Source: Cyclobacteriaceae bacterium (lineage in GTDB: Bacteria > Bacteroidota > Bacteroidia > Cytophagales > Cyclobacteriaceae). Taken from it: DNA of 64,000 nt. The position numbers and the translations under genes were made by a program. Where the stretch lies: assembly GCA_028285685.1 (NCBI GenBank), contig JANQOR010000038.1, positions 1 through 64,000 on the forward strand, given 5' to 3'. Of the stretch, positions 46,782 through 55,891 are shown in pieces (the first letter of the stretch is position 1; each line of letters begins with the position of its first letter). The notes below the pieces were generated by a model. The model was not told the origin of the DNA. It ran no database searches and was given only the letters and a program-made list of their open reading frames with translations.

Positions 46782-47870
46782 ATGCCTAAGTCGATTTTAG
46801 CTTTACTGATACTTCTTCTCTTTGGATGTGGAGAGTCCAACAAAAGTGTCAGGTCGGAATTTCAAAAGAATGCACGTGGGGAGCCTGATGAGATCATACT
46901 TGTCATTGACTCTATCCAGTGGGCAGATACGGTCGGTCTTGGCTTGGAAATTAAAAAGACCTTTTTGACGCCGATGCTTGGACTACCGCAGGATGAACCA
47001 CTTTTCAATGTTAGTAAGGTCAGCCCGCGAAGACTTAATACTACTTTGAAGTCTGCGACCAACATGATTTTTGTAACTACCCTGGACAGCAGAACAGCAG
47101 ACAGTAGGGCTATTCAAAGATATTTCACCTCCCAGGCACTTAATCAAATCAAACGGGATACTTCTATCTTTATGAGAATCCGGAAGGATGAATTTGCTAA
47201 GGGACAAAACGTAATGTTCCTGTTCGGAGCTACTGAAGATTTTCTAGCTCAAAAAGTACGATACAACAGGGCTCAAATCCGAGAGTTTTTCGAAGGCTCA
47301 GCAAAGAAGATTGTACAACGAAAACTATTCACAAGCAGGGAAAAAGGGTTGGAGAAGCAACTCACCGAAAACCATGGGGTCAAACTATCCATTCCATACG
47401 GTTGGGATCGAGCCAAAGATCTTAAGAACTTCGTGTGGTTTAGAAAACTTGGAGAGCAGACAGAGCAAAGTGTGTTTATCTACTACGAGCCTTATAGAGA
47501 TCGTGGTATGTTTAATAATATAGGATCTTTTAGAGATAGGATCACAATGACCTATTTGCGGGACAGTGAAAAACCGTCCAAGTACATAGCTAGGCAGGAG
47601 ATTATCAACGTTTTTACCGAGAGAGTTTCTTTCAATGGCAATTTTGCTGTTGAGGCCAGAAGTTTATGGAGGATTAGTGATAACTCAGGAGGAGGACCAT
47701 TTTTGAGCTACACGATCGTAGATGACCCTAACGGAATGGTGTACTACATTGAAGGCTACGTTTATTCTCCAGGCACAAAGAAGAAGAACTTCATTAGAGA
47801 GCTTGAGGCGATTTTGGGTACATTCAAGACCCCGAGTGATTTAAAAAAGACTTCTACTCAACGAGAATAG
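46782..47870 (+). CDS. DUF4837 lipoprotein
   Basis: 362 residues. Lipobox LLLFGC gives Cys16. The sequence GEPDEIILVIDSIQW, TPMLGLPQDEPLFNVSKV and the C-terminal SLWRISDNSGGGPFLSY match DUF4837, a Bacteroidota envelope family of unknown function. It ends the rightward envelope cluster and overlaps the convergent MG2/plug gene by 17 bases. Confidence 0.85.
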   Translation: MPKSILALLILLLFGCGESNKSVRSEFQKNARGEPDEIILVIDSIQWADTVGLGLEIKKTFLTPMLGLPQDEPLFNVSKVSPRRLNTTLKSATNMIFVTTLDSRTADSRAIQRYFTSQALNQIKRDTSIFMRIRKDEFAKGQNVMFLFGATEDFLAQKVRYNRAQIREFFEGSAKKIVQRKLFTSREKGLEKQLTENHGVKLSIPYGWDRAKDLKNFVWFRKLGEQTEQSVFIYYEPYRDRGMFNNIGSFRDRITMTYLRDSEKPSKYIARQEIINVFTERVSFNGNFAVEARSLWRISDNSGGGPFLSYTIVDDPNGMVYYIEGYVYSPGTKKKNFIRELEAILGTFKTPSDLKKTSTQRE

Positions 47871-50271
47871 CTTCTTCAAGAAAAAGTGGCGAACCATCAT
47901 TAGCCAGTCCCTCAAGTCGGACAAAGTAATTTCCTGGTTCGTCCGGCAAGTTAAATTTGAAATGTCCCGCTCCACTTCTTAATTGAATGGAAGGATTCCA
48001 ATGAACGGTTATACCCAATGGATCTTTCGACAGGTTAGATTTCATGATGTCAGTAAACTCGAACTTCTTTGCCCTGTAGTAGCCTGGGAACTGAACTAGT
48101 AAGAACCCGGGTCGGGGAACAGTCTTGGCCAATTCTGCGGAACGCAAATAAATCGCTATGATACCATTGGAAGCCCTGGTTCCGTAGAGGGAAGCTTCAG
48201 CTCCTCGCAGAACGTCTATATAGCTAACATCAAATTGGTTTAGGCTAAAGATAGATGGTTCGCTTGCCGGTACTCCGTCGATTAAGTAGAGTGGAGCCAT
48301 ATTTTCATTTGTGGCAACGATCCGTTGCTGTTTGCCTAAACCTTGCAGCCTGACTTTTGCTGAAGGACCTGAGCCAATAACGGCAAGCCCGGGCACATTT
48401 CTTAAAAACCCGGCCACACTTTTTACACCCACACTGTATTTGAAAACCGAATCCGCCACAATTCTAATAGACGGTTTCAAATAAATCGTTTTTGCCTTTG
48501 CGAATGGATCTCTTACGGTTTTCGTCTCTTTCCTGGCACTAACCACAACCTCATCTAAGAGCGTAAAATCAGCCGTGTCCACTTCTTTGAGTAAGTCCTC
48601 AATCGTAGTAGACGAAAGATCCGCAGAAAGTCGAATTTGAGGGATATCTGGAGATTTTCTCTTGTCAAATTTTATGTAGGTGTCTTTCTTCATTTTACCC
48701 TTCTTGTTAACCTTTCGCGAAGCTTCGAAAACAAGCTCAATGGAATCAGGGAAGTTCAAATTTGTGAATTTGAATCTACCTTGACCATCGGTTTTCGTCT
48801 CAAAGGACGTACTAGAGGTAATTGTTGACATAGAAACAATACTTTCTGAAGCTTTTTTCCGATTATAAAAGTTAGATATTCTTCCAGAGTAAACCAGTCC
48901 ATTTACATCTGCTTCATATTCGATTGATTTTACGCTGTCGGACAGGACCTCATTCCATGTGAATCGCTTCCAACCCTGTGTAAGCATCAATAGGTCAAGG
49001 CTTTCATGTGATTCACGATTTGTTTTTAGGTAGCCAGAAGGTTTTTCAATATGACCTTTTAGATCAGAACCTAACAGTAGGTAGTTTTCAATGTTTTGAT
49101 CAGTGGAATAATATGGTCCGTTCGCTCTGGTCACCGAAAGAGAGACTGAGCCCGAAATGGCCTCCCTCGTCCGAATCACAGCTTCAGCATCAGTTCCGGA
49201 TTTGTAAGTACTATCTTTTTCAAGTTTCGCCAATGGATCGTAGTTACTAAGGTTCACTGCAAACAATCTTTCTGCCACAGGTTGATCTCCAGGGTCAAAT
49301 ACAGTAAAATGATAAACACCTGGATCTAATTCGCTTTTACTCAAATTCATTGAGAATGAAGGCGAATTATCTTGGATAGTTGTGGACTGCCGAATGATTC
49401 CCCGTTGATGAAGTAGCACAGAGCAATCTTTAAGATCCACACCAACACTCTTTAAATGTATGCTGATCGAGTCAGACTCAAATGTGTTTTGCAAATGAAG
49501 GCCAAATCCTTTTTCTAACACGCGAGGTAAATCAAAAGCATAATCATCTCCACTCGTACTTACCCTTACTTTGTATTGCTGACTGATTTGAGGTCTGATC
49601 GTAAAAAAAGCAAAGCCTAGTGCATTGGTTTTGAATGATGCGACTTCCCTGTTTGACGAGTCTACCACAGTACCTTGAACTTCAATTCCCTTCCCCCATC
49701 GATCGATGCTTTTTACTCCAACGTTACTTTCCATACCACCAATCAAATCTCCTCCCTCCGGGAAGAATGCCAGGTCAAGGTCCTTTGCTTGGTTATTTGA
49801 CCTGTCAAATATGGTTAATCCGTTTCCGCGGAAGACGTGGAATGTGGAGGAATAAAAATAGTCGTGATCAAAATTTCGCATCCAGTTAGTGTAGGCACGG
49901 ATGGTATATGCCCCCGGCTCAAATGATATGTCCAGATCAAAATCACCGTCCATCCGATTATGTGTTTTATTTAAAATGCGCTGAGACATAATTTTTCCAC
50001 TAGGATCAATCAAGTCAACAGTGATTACATCACTCTTGGAATCAGGTCGATGTGAGGACCCATCTACTATGTAAGCTTTGAACCAGACTGTTTCCCCAAG
50101 CCGGAAATGAGGCTTGCTAATGTGTAAGTAGACCTTTTCATTAGGATAAAGCTCGTGGTATTCCTTGAATTTTTCATCAATACTTTGGGAACCTGAGACA
50201 GTCGATAGAAGTTGTGCGAAAAAGAATAGAAGGAAACTACTATTTGGACGGTTTACTTTCAATTTGCTCAT
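47854..50271 (-). CDS. MG2-like protein with TonB-receptor plug domain but no barrel
   Basis: 805 residues from ATG 50271; the frame runs open to 50460, but the signal-like LLFFFAQLLSTVSGSQ follows this Met. N-terminal part (about 30-130) has the macroglobulin-type motif NEKVYLHISKPHFRLGETVW, then several beta domains and a carboxypeptidase-regulatory-like insert. Near residues 640-760 there is a receptor plug (SVAGFLRNVPGLAVIG, APLYLIDGVPASE, ISYIDVLRGAEASLYGTRAS-like). There is no room for a TonB barrel after it. This is a known Bacteroidota arrangement of unclear job at the outer membrane. Confidence 0.85.
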   Translation of the reverse strand: MSKLKVNRPNSSFLLFFFAQLLSTVSGSQSIDEKFKEYHELYPNEKVYLHISKPHFRLGETVWFKAYIVDGSSHRPDSKSDVITVDLIDPSGKIMSQRILNKTHNRMDGDFDLDISFEPGAYTIRAYTNWMRNFDHDYFYSSTFHVFRGNGLTIFDRSNNQAKDLDLAFFPEGGDLIGGMESNVGVKSIDRWGKGIEVQGTVVDSSNREVASFKTNALGFAFFTIRPQISQQYKVRVSTSGDDYAFDLPRVLEKGFGLHLQNTFESDSISIHLKSVGVDLKDCSVLLHQRGIIRQSTTIQDNSPSFSMNLSKSELDPGVYHFTVFDPGDQPVAERLFAVNLSNYDPLAKLEKDSTYKSGTDAEAVIRTREAISGSVSLSVTRANGPYYSTDQNIENYLLLGSDLKGHIEKPSGYLKTNRESHESLDLLMLTQGWKRFTWNEVLSDSVKSIEYEADVNGLVYSGRISNFYNRKKASESIVSMSTITSSTSFETKTDGQGRFKFTNLNFPDSIELVFEASRKVNKKGKMKKDTYIKFDKRKSPDIPQIRLSADLSSTTIEDLLKEVDTADFTLLDEVVVSARKETKTVRDPFAKAKTIYLKPSIRIVADSVFKYSVGVKSVAGFLRNVPGLAVIGSGPSAKVRLQGLGKQQRIVATNENMAPLYLIDGVPASEPSIFSLNQFDVSYIDVLRGAEASLYGTRASNGIIAIYLRSAELAKTVPRPGFLLVQFPGYYRAKKFEFTDIMKSNLSKDPLGITVHWNPSIQLRSGAGHFKFNLPDEPGNYFVRLEGLANDGSPLFLEEAILVE

Positions 50272-50410
50272 GTTGTAAAGAGTGACAAGTAATAAAACAT
50301 TTACCATTAATTCAAAACAGGATTGACTGAACACTCCCAACTCTTTCTGTAAACCAATTGTATATTGAATATTAGTTACAGACCTTTGACCCTCTATCCA
50401 AAACAAATTG

Positions 50411-52690
50411 ATGAGTTCCAAAATTCGACGAAAAGAGTCACTCGAGTACCACGAAAACAAACCGCCAGGTAAAATTGAGGTGAAGCCGACTAAGTCGGTC
50501 AGCAGCCAACATGATCTCGCCCTAGCCTACTCTCCAGGAGTAGCTGAACCATGCTTAGCTATAGCAGACAATCCGGAGGATGTATACAGATATACAGCCA
50601 AAGGAAATCTGGTTGGGGTCATTTCCAACGGGACAGCTGTGCTTGGTTTGGGAAATATCGGACCTGAGGCTTCTAAACCGGTCATGGAGGGAAAAGGAGT
50701 TCTGTTTAAGAAATTTGCCGGTATTGATGTTTTTGATATAGAGATAGCCGAAGAGGATCCGGACAAATTCATACAAATTGTTAAGTCGCTTGAACCAACT
50801 TTCGGGGGAATCAATTTAGAAGATATTAAAGCTCCAGAGAGCTTCAAAATTGAGCAGACACTTCGTCAAGAAATGAACATTCCGATCATGCACGATGATC
50901 AGCATGGTACCGCAATTATTTCCAGTGCAGCTTTGATCAACGCTCTGGAGATTGTTGGAAAGAAAATCCAGGATATTAAAATCGTTGTGAGCGGAGCTGG
51001 AGCAGCAGCGATCGCTTGTACCGATTTATATGTAAGCCTCGGAGCCAAGAAGGGGAACATTTTGATGGCGGATAGCAAGGGCATCCTTAATAAAAACCGC
51101 AAACTTCTGGACGAAGTAAAGGCACGTTATGTAGCTGACACTGAATGTGACACTATCGCAGATGCTCTGAAAGGAGCTGATATGTTCTTGGGACTCTCTA
51201 TAGCCAATATTGTCACTCCTGAGATGCTGACGTCAATGGCGAAAGACCCAATCGTCTTTGCATTGGCTAACCCGGATCCTGAAATTGCTTACGAGCTGGC
51301 TATGAAAACTAGGAAGGATGTGGTTATGGCCACTGGTCGCTCAGACCATCCCAACCAGGTAAACAATGTGCTCGGCTTCCCATACATTTTCCGTGGAGCA
51401 CTGGATGTTCGCTCTACTGAGATAAATGAGGAAATGAAACTTGCAGCAGTACAGTCAATTGCTGATCTGGCCAAGGAGCAGGTTCCGGACATGGTTCTTA
51501 AGGCTTATGGAGCCAAGAACATCAAGTTTGGCAAGGACTATCTCATCCCGAAACCGGTGGATCCCCGATTGATTACCACTATTTCTCCTGCGGTTGCAAA
51601 AGCTGCTATCAAATCGGAGGTCGCCAGGAAGGAAATAACGGATTGGAAGAAGTACGAAGAAGAGCTGATGGAACGTGTTGGACTTGACCAACGTTTGGTG
51701 TCAAGACTAGTCAACCGAGCAAAGCAGAATCCGAAAAAGATTGTTTTCGCAGAGGCAGATCATGTGAATATTCTTAAAGCCGCTCAGATGACGCTCGATA
51801 CTGGTATTGGGACACCTATCTTGATGGGTCGAAGGAAAGTTATTGATCAGCTGATCAAGGAGAATGATCTGGACGCCATTTGCGAATGCGAGATCATTGA
51901 CCCACACGAACATCCGCATAAGGTTGAAGAGTTTGCAGAGCAATACTCTCTCATGCGCCGAAGAAAAGGAATGACGATGCATCTGGCTCGCAAAGCCATG
52001 ACAAGTCGCACGTATTTTGGAATGATGATGGTAGAGCGTGGTGAAGCAGATGTGTTGATTTCCGGCCTTTCTAACGATTATCCAAAAACGGTATTACCTG
52101 CACTTCAGATTGTAGGCACAGAACAAGGAGTCAAGAAGGTAGCGGGTATGTACATTGTAAACACAGCGAAAGGGAATTTTTTCCTTGCTGATACAAGTGT
52201 CAATGTCGACCCGACAGCCGAGGAGTTAGTTGAGATTATTGGCCTAGCAAACCGGTCTGTAAAGTTTTTTGATACCAATCCAAAAATTGCAGCTCTATCA
52301 TATTCAAACTTTGGGTCCGCAAAAGGAGAAGTGCCTGAAAAGGTTTCAAAAGCGGTGCAACTTGCGAAGGAGCGCTGGCCCGATCTGGTTATCGATGGGG
52401 ATATTCAGGCCAACATTGCCTTGAATGGTAAGCTGCTGGAAAAACTGTATCCATTTAGCGACCTAGTGGGGCATAAGGTGAACACACTCATTTTCCCCGA
52501 CCTCCAATCTGGTAACATAGCGTACAAAACGATGATGGAGATTGGTGGAGCAGAGGTGATTGGCCCAATTCTTATGGGGATGAACAAATCGGTCCAGGTA
52601 TTACAGTTGGGCAGTTCTGTTCGGGAGATTTTCAACATGGTGACCATTGCGGTAGTTGACGCCGGGGTAACCGATCGCGAGAAACTTTGA
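50411..52690 (+). CDS. maeB: NADP-dependent malic enzyme with phosphotransacetylase-like domain
   Basis: 759 residues from ATG 50411 (TTG three bases earlier). The malic enzyme domain (1 to about 425) has the YSPGVAEPC start motif, [27 protein letters not shown] and the dinucleotide loop [10 protein letters not shown]. The C-terminal domain (about 430-757) is PTA/PTB-like ([22 protein letters not shown]-like [12 protein letters not shown]) and is probably regulatory, as in E. coli MaeB. It decarboxylates malate to pyruvate with NADPH. In many relatives it lies beside ruvA-sprA. Confidence 0.94.
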   Translation: MSSKIRRKESLEYHENKPPGKIEVKPTKSVSSQHDLALAYSPGVAEPCLAIADNPEDVYRYTAKGNLVGVISNGTAVLGLGNIGPEASKPVMEGKGVLFKKFAGIDVFDIEIAEEDPDKFIQIVKSLEPTFGGINLEDIKAPESFKIEQTLRQEMNIPIMHDDQHGTAIISSAALINALEIVGKKIQDIKIVVSGAGAAAIACTDLYVSLGAKKGNILMADSKGILNKNRKLLDEVKARYVADTECDTIADALKGADMFLGLSIANIVTPEMLTSMAKDPIVFALANPDPEIAYELAMKTRKDVVMATGRSDHPNQVNNVLGFPYIFRGALDVRSTEINEEMKLAAVQSIADLAKEQVPDMVLKAYGAKNIKFGKDYLIPKPVDPRLITTISPAVAKAAIKSEVARKEITDWKKYEEELMERVGLDQRLVSRLVNRAKQNPKKIVFAEADHVNILKAAQMTLDTGIGTPILMGRRKVIDQLIKENDLDAICECEIIDPHEHPHKVEEFAEQYSLMRRRKGMTMHLARKAMTSRTYFGMMMVERGEADVLISGLSNDYPKTVLPALQIVGTEQGVKKVAGMYIVNTAKGNFFLADTSVNVDPTAEELVEIIGLANRSVKFFDTNPKIAALSYSNFGSAKGEVPEKVSKAVQLAKERWPDLVIDGDIQANIALNGKLLEKLYPFSDLVGHKVNTLIFPDLQSGNIAYKTMMEIGGAEVIGPILMGMNKSVQVLQLGSSVREIFNMVTIAVVDAGVTDREKL

Positions 52691-52728
52691 TCGGTTGATG
52701 ATATTACGACTTTTCTAGCCTACCGGAA

Positions 52729-52944
52729 TTAGAAGTCGATCAACATCATTGAGTCTACGCCCATAGCTTCCAGGATATGTTTCAAAGTAAGGAAGGAGGG
52801 GTTTTGTTTGCCGTTCTCTATTGCGGATAAATAAGTTTTGTCCATATTTAATTTAGAGCAAACATCTACCTGGCTCATGTTTTTTGCTCGCCTAATCTCC
52901 TTGATTCTATATCCAAGCCGTCTTAAGAACTTCTCGTCTTTCAT
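52729..52944 (-). CDS. Small XRE-family transcriptional regulator
   Basis: 71 residues from ATG 52944; it is almost only a helix-turn-helix: IKEIRRAKNMSQVDVCSKLN, MDKTYLSAIENGKQNPSFLT, then LKHILEAMGVDSM. There is no effector domain. A -7 box lies just upstream and a 26-base palindrome covers its promoter, so it probably represses itself and perhaps the divergent small gene. It sits between maeB and the accessory genes. Confidence 0.88.
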   Translation of the reverse strand: MKDEKFLRRLGYRIKEIRRAKNMSQVDVCSKLNMDKTYLSAIENGKQNPSFLTLKHILEAMGVDSMMLIDF

Positions 52945-52959
52945 GTGGTGACCAAGGTC

Positions 52960-52967
52960 CAAAAATA
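52960..52967 (-). promoter_or_regulatory. -7 box of the XRE regulator gene
   Basis: TATTTTTG on the minus strand, ending 16 bases before the ATG. The -33 region falls inside the palindrome at 52977-53002. Confidence 0.5.
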
Positions 52968-52976
52968 ATCAACCCA

Positions 52977-53002
52977 ATTGGTTATGATATATCACAACCA
53001 AT
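52977..53002. promoter_or_regulatory. 26-base palindromic operator between divergent genes
   Basis: ATTGGTTATGATA and TATCACAACCAAT are reverse complements at 12 of 13 positions. It spans about -24 to -50 of the predicted XRE promoter and reaches to the start of the rightward small gene. Best read as the binding site of the XRE dimer. Confidence 0.7.
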
Positions 53003-53021
53003 GACTAGTTTGCATTTAGCT

Positions 53022-53219
53022 ATGGACATAACTGATCGAGATCGGCAGTTACTTTCTGAACTCAAAAACCTTCTTGGGAATGTGTCAGCGTCTGACCTTC
53101 GCAAAAGCTTGGAAGATTTTTTGTTCAGCTACTTGAAGCAGAAGGGAGCAATTCAACCTGATATGCAAATGGTCTGCCATTTCTACTTTCTGATGCTTTT
53201 CTTGCGTGAGGTAGAGTGA
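53022..53219 (+). CDS. Small protein of unknown function divergent to the XRE regulator
   Basis: 65 residues from ATG 53022; an ATG at 53001 would add seven but lies inside the palindrome. It is helical and charged at the front (DITDRDRQLLSELKNLLGN), then SASDLRKSLEDFLFSYLKQK, and has a hydrophobic end (CHFYFLMLFLRE) with one Cys. No known motif. It may be the second half of a regulator pair controlled by the palindrome. Confidence 0.5.
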   Translation: MDITDRDRQLLSELKNLLGNVSASDLRKSLEDFLFSYLKQKGAIQPDMQMVCHFYFLMLFLREVE

Positions 53220-53274
53220 CCTTCACGGCAAGATAGAACAAAATACAATCGTCTACGAGCACCTTGATGGACTC

Positions 53275-54261
53275 CTAACTAACTTGCAACCTTGTATAAA
53301 CTTCTTTATAAAAGTCCCCGTGTTGAGGATAATCAGCTCCTGGCTTTTCGGAAATACTTGGTCTACTGACTTTTTGTCCAAAAAAGCTGTTGGTAAACTC
53401 TATTTGAACGATAAGTCGGTCACGATCAATAGGAAGTTTGCCTTTATGAATACCAGAGGTATCGACCGCAACAACTGTTCCTCTTGACCCATCGATTTCG
53501 ATAATCTCTGAAGGTTCATAGTGCTGCTGGATCTCAGAATCGCTGTATCTCTTGTCTTTTGCCAAGCTCTTAGGCTTATTTTTATGTGTTCCTCTGACAT
53601 AGCAGTGAGGCCCAGAATTTGTGTCTACATCCGTGAGGTAGATAAAGAACTTGATGAATTTTGGATGATCCATGTCGAAGTGATAGAGTTGCGCTGCCCT
53701 GCTACTTGCCGACTTGCCATACAAGCTACTCCACCACATGATAATTGAATTGTTAAGCGGTTTACAACCGAGGTACTCCTGAGCAATGCGAATGAAGTTT
53801 ACATCATAGAAAATGTCCTTTATGTCATTGTGTCTCAGAACATCTTCCTCTTGGAATCGGTATATCGGTGCAATTGGATTGTTGGGGTCGTATTTAACAC
53901 CAGTTTGATCACTTTGTTCTCCTACGACTTTTGATGGTATTTCCATCGAGTAATCCAGAATCCTTTGACATACGTCTTCCGGAAGCTTCTCATCGAAAAT
54001 TGTGTATCCTTTCTCTTCTATGTCTGAGATTATTTTATCAAGCCTCCCCGAATCTACGTTGCCTATAATTCCAGTTGTAATATCCGGAAACTTATACTTT
54101 CCTTTTTTAAGAGAAATCTTCTTGGAATAGGACTTGTTTATACCTCCGTTTGTCAATCCGTGAAGCTTTCTGAAGGCAATGTAGGAGTACTTATTGGTGG
54201 ATCTGAATAGCGAATACTCTATGAGACCAAGAAAGTAAACTAAGCGATATACAAGTATCAT
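53275..54261 (-). CDS. Phytanoyl-CoA dioxygenase (PhyH)-family oxygenase
   Basis: 328 residues. Double-stranded beta-helix Fe(II)/2-oxoglutarate motif: His and Asp in YHFDMDHPKF, distal His in GIHKGKLP, and the oxoglutarate Arg in DRDRLIVQ. An N-terminal extension of about 100 residues precedes it and starts with a hydrophobic stretch. PhyH-like enzymes outside fatty acid breakdown hydroxylate secondary metabolites or glycans; the substrate is unknown. It is four bases downstream of a methyltransferase gene, so both probably modify the same compound. Confidence 0.85.
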   Translation of the reverse strand: MILVYRLVYFLGLIEYSLFRSTNKYSYIAFRKLHGLTNGGINKSYSKKISLKKGKYKFPDITTGIIGNVDSGRLDKIISDIEEKGYTIFDEKLPEDVCQRILDYSMEIPSKVVGEQSDQTGVKYDPNNPIAPIYRFQEEDVLRHNDIKDIFYDVNFIRIAQEYLGCKPLNNSIIMWWSSLYGKSASSRAAQLYHFDMDHPKFIKFFIYLTDVDTNSGPHCYVRGTHKNKPKSLAKDKRYSDSEIQQHYEPSEIIEIDGSRGTVVAVDTSGIHKGKLPIDRDRLIVQIEFTNSFFGQKVSRPSISEKPGADYPQHGDFYKEVYTRLQVS

Positions 54262-54265
54262 AACA

Positions 54266-55003
54266 CTACTTTTTGACTGAAAATGTTACCAAAATACTAC
54301 CCTTTTTACTCATTCTTTCTTGTTCAATTTCATGATGAAAATAGATGTGTTTTATGCAATCCCCAAAATATTGAGTGATCTGATCGACTCGATCAGTTTC
54401 CCTTCCAGCACCTGAAACATATGGTAATATCTCTTCTTTCTTTTGTTCTCCAGTATGCTGAACTCCGATAGATATAATTCCACCATTCTTAACTACTCTC
54501 ACCATTTCTTTGGCCGCAACTTCTGGGGTGTGACTGTAGGCGATCACCCAACCAGCCATTACTACATCGAAAGAGTCGTCGTCGTAGGGCATTTGATGCA
54601 TATCGCCGATATCCACCCATGGAGAGTAGGTAATCAGATCCAGTCCTCTTATGTTTTTTGGTAAAAAACCGTACCCCACAAGGCTTAGGAGCTCTCCTTC
54701 GGTTCTGGGACCTATGCTTAGGATTGTGGAATCCTTTGAAAGTGTTTCAATAACACTCAGAGGTTTTATCAATGCCAAAGGTCTCACTGCGGCATAGTCA
54801 GACAACCCCTTCAAGTTGTGCATGATTGTGTTTTTGGCAACACCATCTGAAACTTTGTCAAGAGTCTTCAGACGTCTACGAAGATTGACAAAATAGATGA
54901 AGCGTAATCTTGAAATCGCGTATCGAATGAGATCTACTTGCAGTAGTTGATGGAAAAAACCTGTAAAAATCCCTTTGAACTTGTGTTTATTATGATCTTT
55001 CAT
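54266..55003 (-). CDS. Class I SAM-dependent methyltransferase
   Basis: 245 residues. Motif I is modified (ILSIGPRTEGELLSL), followed by GLDLITYSPWVDIGDMHQMP and the motif IV/V block SFDVVMAGWVIAYSHTP, with VRVVKNGGIISIGV, a Methyltransf_11-like core. N-terminal 70 residues are basic and hydrophobic. The substrate is unknown. It is first in a two-gene leftward operon with the PhyH oxygenase. Upstream, 55004-55277 holds no gene I can support. Confidence 0.82.
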   Translation of the reverse strand: MKDHNKHKFKGIFTGFFHQLLQVDLIRYAISRLRFIYFVNLRRRLKTLDKVSDGVAKNTIMHNLKGLSDYAAVRPLALIKPLSVIETLSKDSTILSIGPRTEGELLSLVGYGFLPKNIRGLDLITYSPWVDIGDMHQMPYDDDSFDVVMAGWVIAYSHTPEVAAKEMVRVVKNGGIISIGVQHTGEQKKEEILPYVSGAGRETDRVDQITQYFGDCIKHIYFHHEIEQERMSKKGSILVTFSVKK

Positions 55004-55265
55004 AGATTTTGGAGGTTGACCAATTCAAGTGTATGTTTCGCAGCTCCTGAATTTTTGCACTAAAATAGCTTTTTCCCTTTTGAAAGTGACACAGAATGAA
55101 ATGTCCTGGCAATCTTCGATAGTGCTCAAATTAAACAGTTAGATCGCAGAAATACTGATCAACAATTTTTAGATGATTCATCTATCCCTTTACCCTTTTG
55201 GAGGTATTTTACCAGGGTTCAGAATGACCTTTGGATTTCAAATTCTTCTAATCCGTTAGATTAAA

Positions 55266-55273
55266 TAGATTTG
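55266..55273 (+). promoter_or_regulatory. -7 box immediately upstream of ruvA
   Basis: TAGATTTG matches TAnnTTTG and ends four bases before the ATG, so the start site would coincide with the start codon (leaderless mRNA). No clear -33 element. Confidence 0.4.
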
Positions 55274-55277
55274 GCGC

Positions 55278-55871
55278 ATGATTACCTACCTAAAAGGAAA
55301 ACTCGCCTACAAAGATCCCACGCATGTTATCGTAGATGTGGGTGGAGTTGGTTATGAAGTAAAGATTAGCCTAAACACTTACTCCCATATAAAGGACAAA
55401 GAGGATCTGCTCATTCAGACTTATTTGCATGTTAAAGAAGATTCGCACACGCTTTTCGGATTTTATGAAAAATCGGAAAAGAAACGGTTCCTGGACTTAT
55501 TGTCAATAAATGGGGTTGGTCCCAGCACAGCACTTATGATATTGTCTTCTTTAGATGCCATTGAGCTGCAAGCAGCAATTGCTCAGGAGGATGTTGCTAC
55601 TATACAGCGAGTAAAAGGCATAGGAGGCAAAACGGCTCAGCGAATTGTCCTGGAATTGAAGGATAAGATGAAAAAAGAGGGTCTTTTGGACAAAACAGTA
55701 GAAATTGCGCCACAAATTGATAATACCTTGAAAAATGAGGCGTTATCTGCCTTAACCACTTTGGGAATTAATAAGTCTGCGGCGGATAAAACGATCAACG
55801 CGATTATGAGGGAATATGGGGAAGACATAAGATTGGAAGAATTGATCAAGCAGGCACTCAAAAGGGCATAA
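55278..55871 (+). CDS. ruvA: Holliday junction DNA helicase subunit RuvA
   Basis: 197 residues. OB-fold domain (MITYLKGKLAYKDPTHVIVD), then two helix-hairpin-helix motifs (LSINGVGPSTALMIL and QRVKGIGGKTAQRIVLELKD) and domain III (ALTTLGINKSAADKTI). It binds four-way junctions and loads RuvB. It lies 20 bases before sprA, an order common in Bacteroidota. Confidence 0.95.
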   Translation: MITYLKGKLAYKDPTHVIVDVGGVGYEVKISLNTYSHIKDKEDLLIQTYLHVKEDSHTLFGFYEKSEKKRFLDLLSINGVGPSTALMILSSLDAIELQAAIAQEDVATIQRVKGIGGKTAQRIVLELKDKMKKEGLLDKTVEIAPQIDNTLKNEALSALTTLGINKSAADKTINAIMREYGEDIRLEELIKQALKRA

Positions 55872-55891
55872 CCTAATCGAGTAGAGATTCT

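Noticed and set aside
53001..53021. ATG 53001 as start of the small gene next to the XRE regulator
   Set aside because: It overlaps the palindrome, so a repressor site would cover the start codon; ATG 53022 is preferred but the choice is not certain.
52729..53219. XRE regulator plus small gene as a toxin-antitoxin pair
   Set aside because: Such pairs are normally co-directional and overlapping; here the genes diverge and the small protein has no toxin motif.
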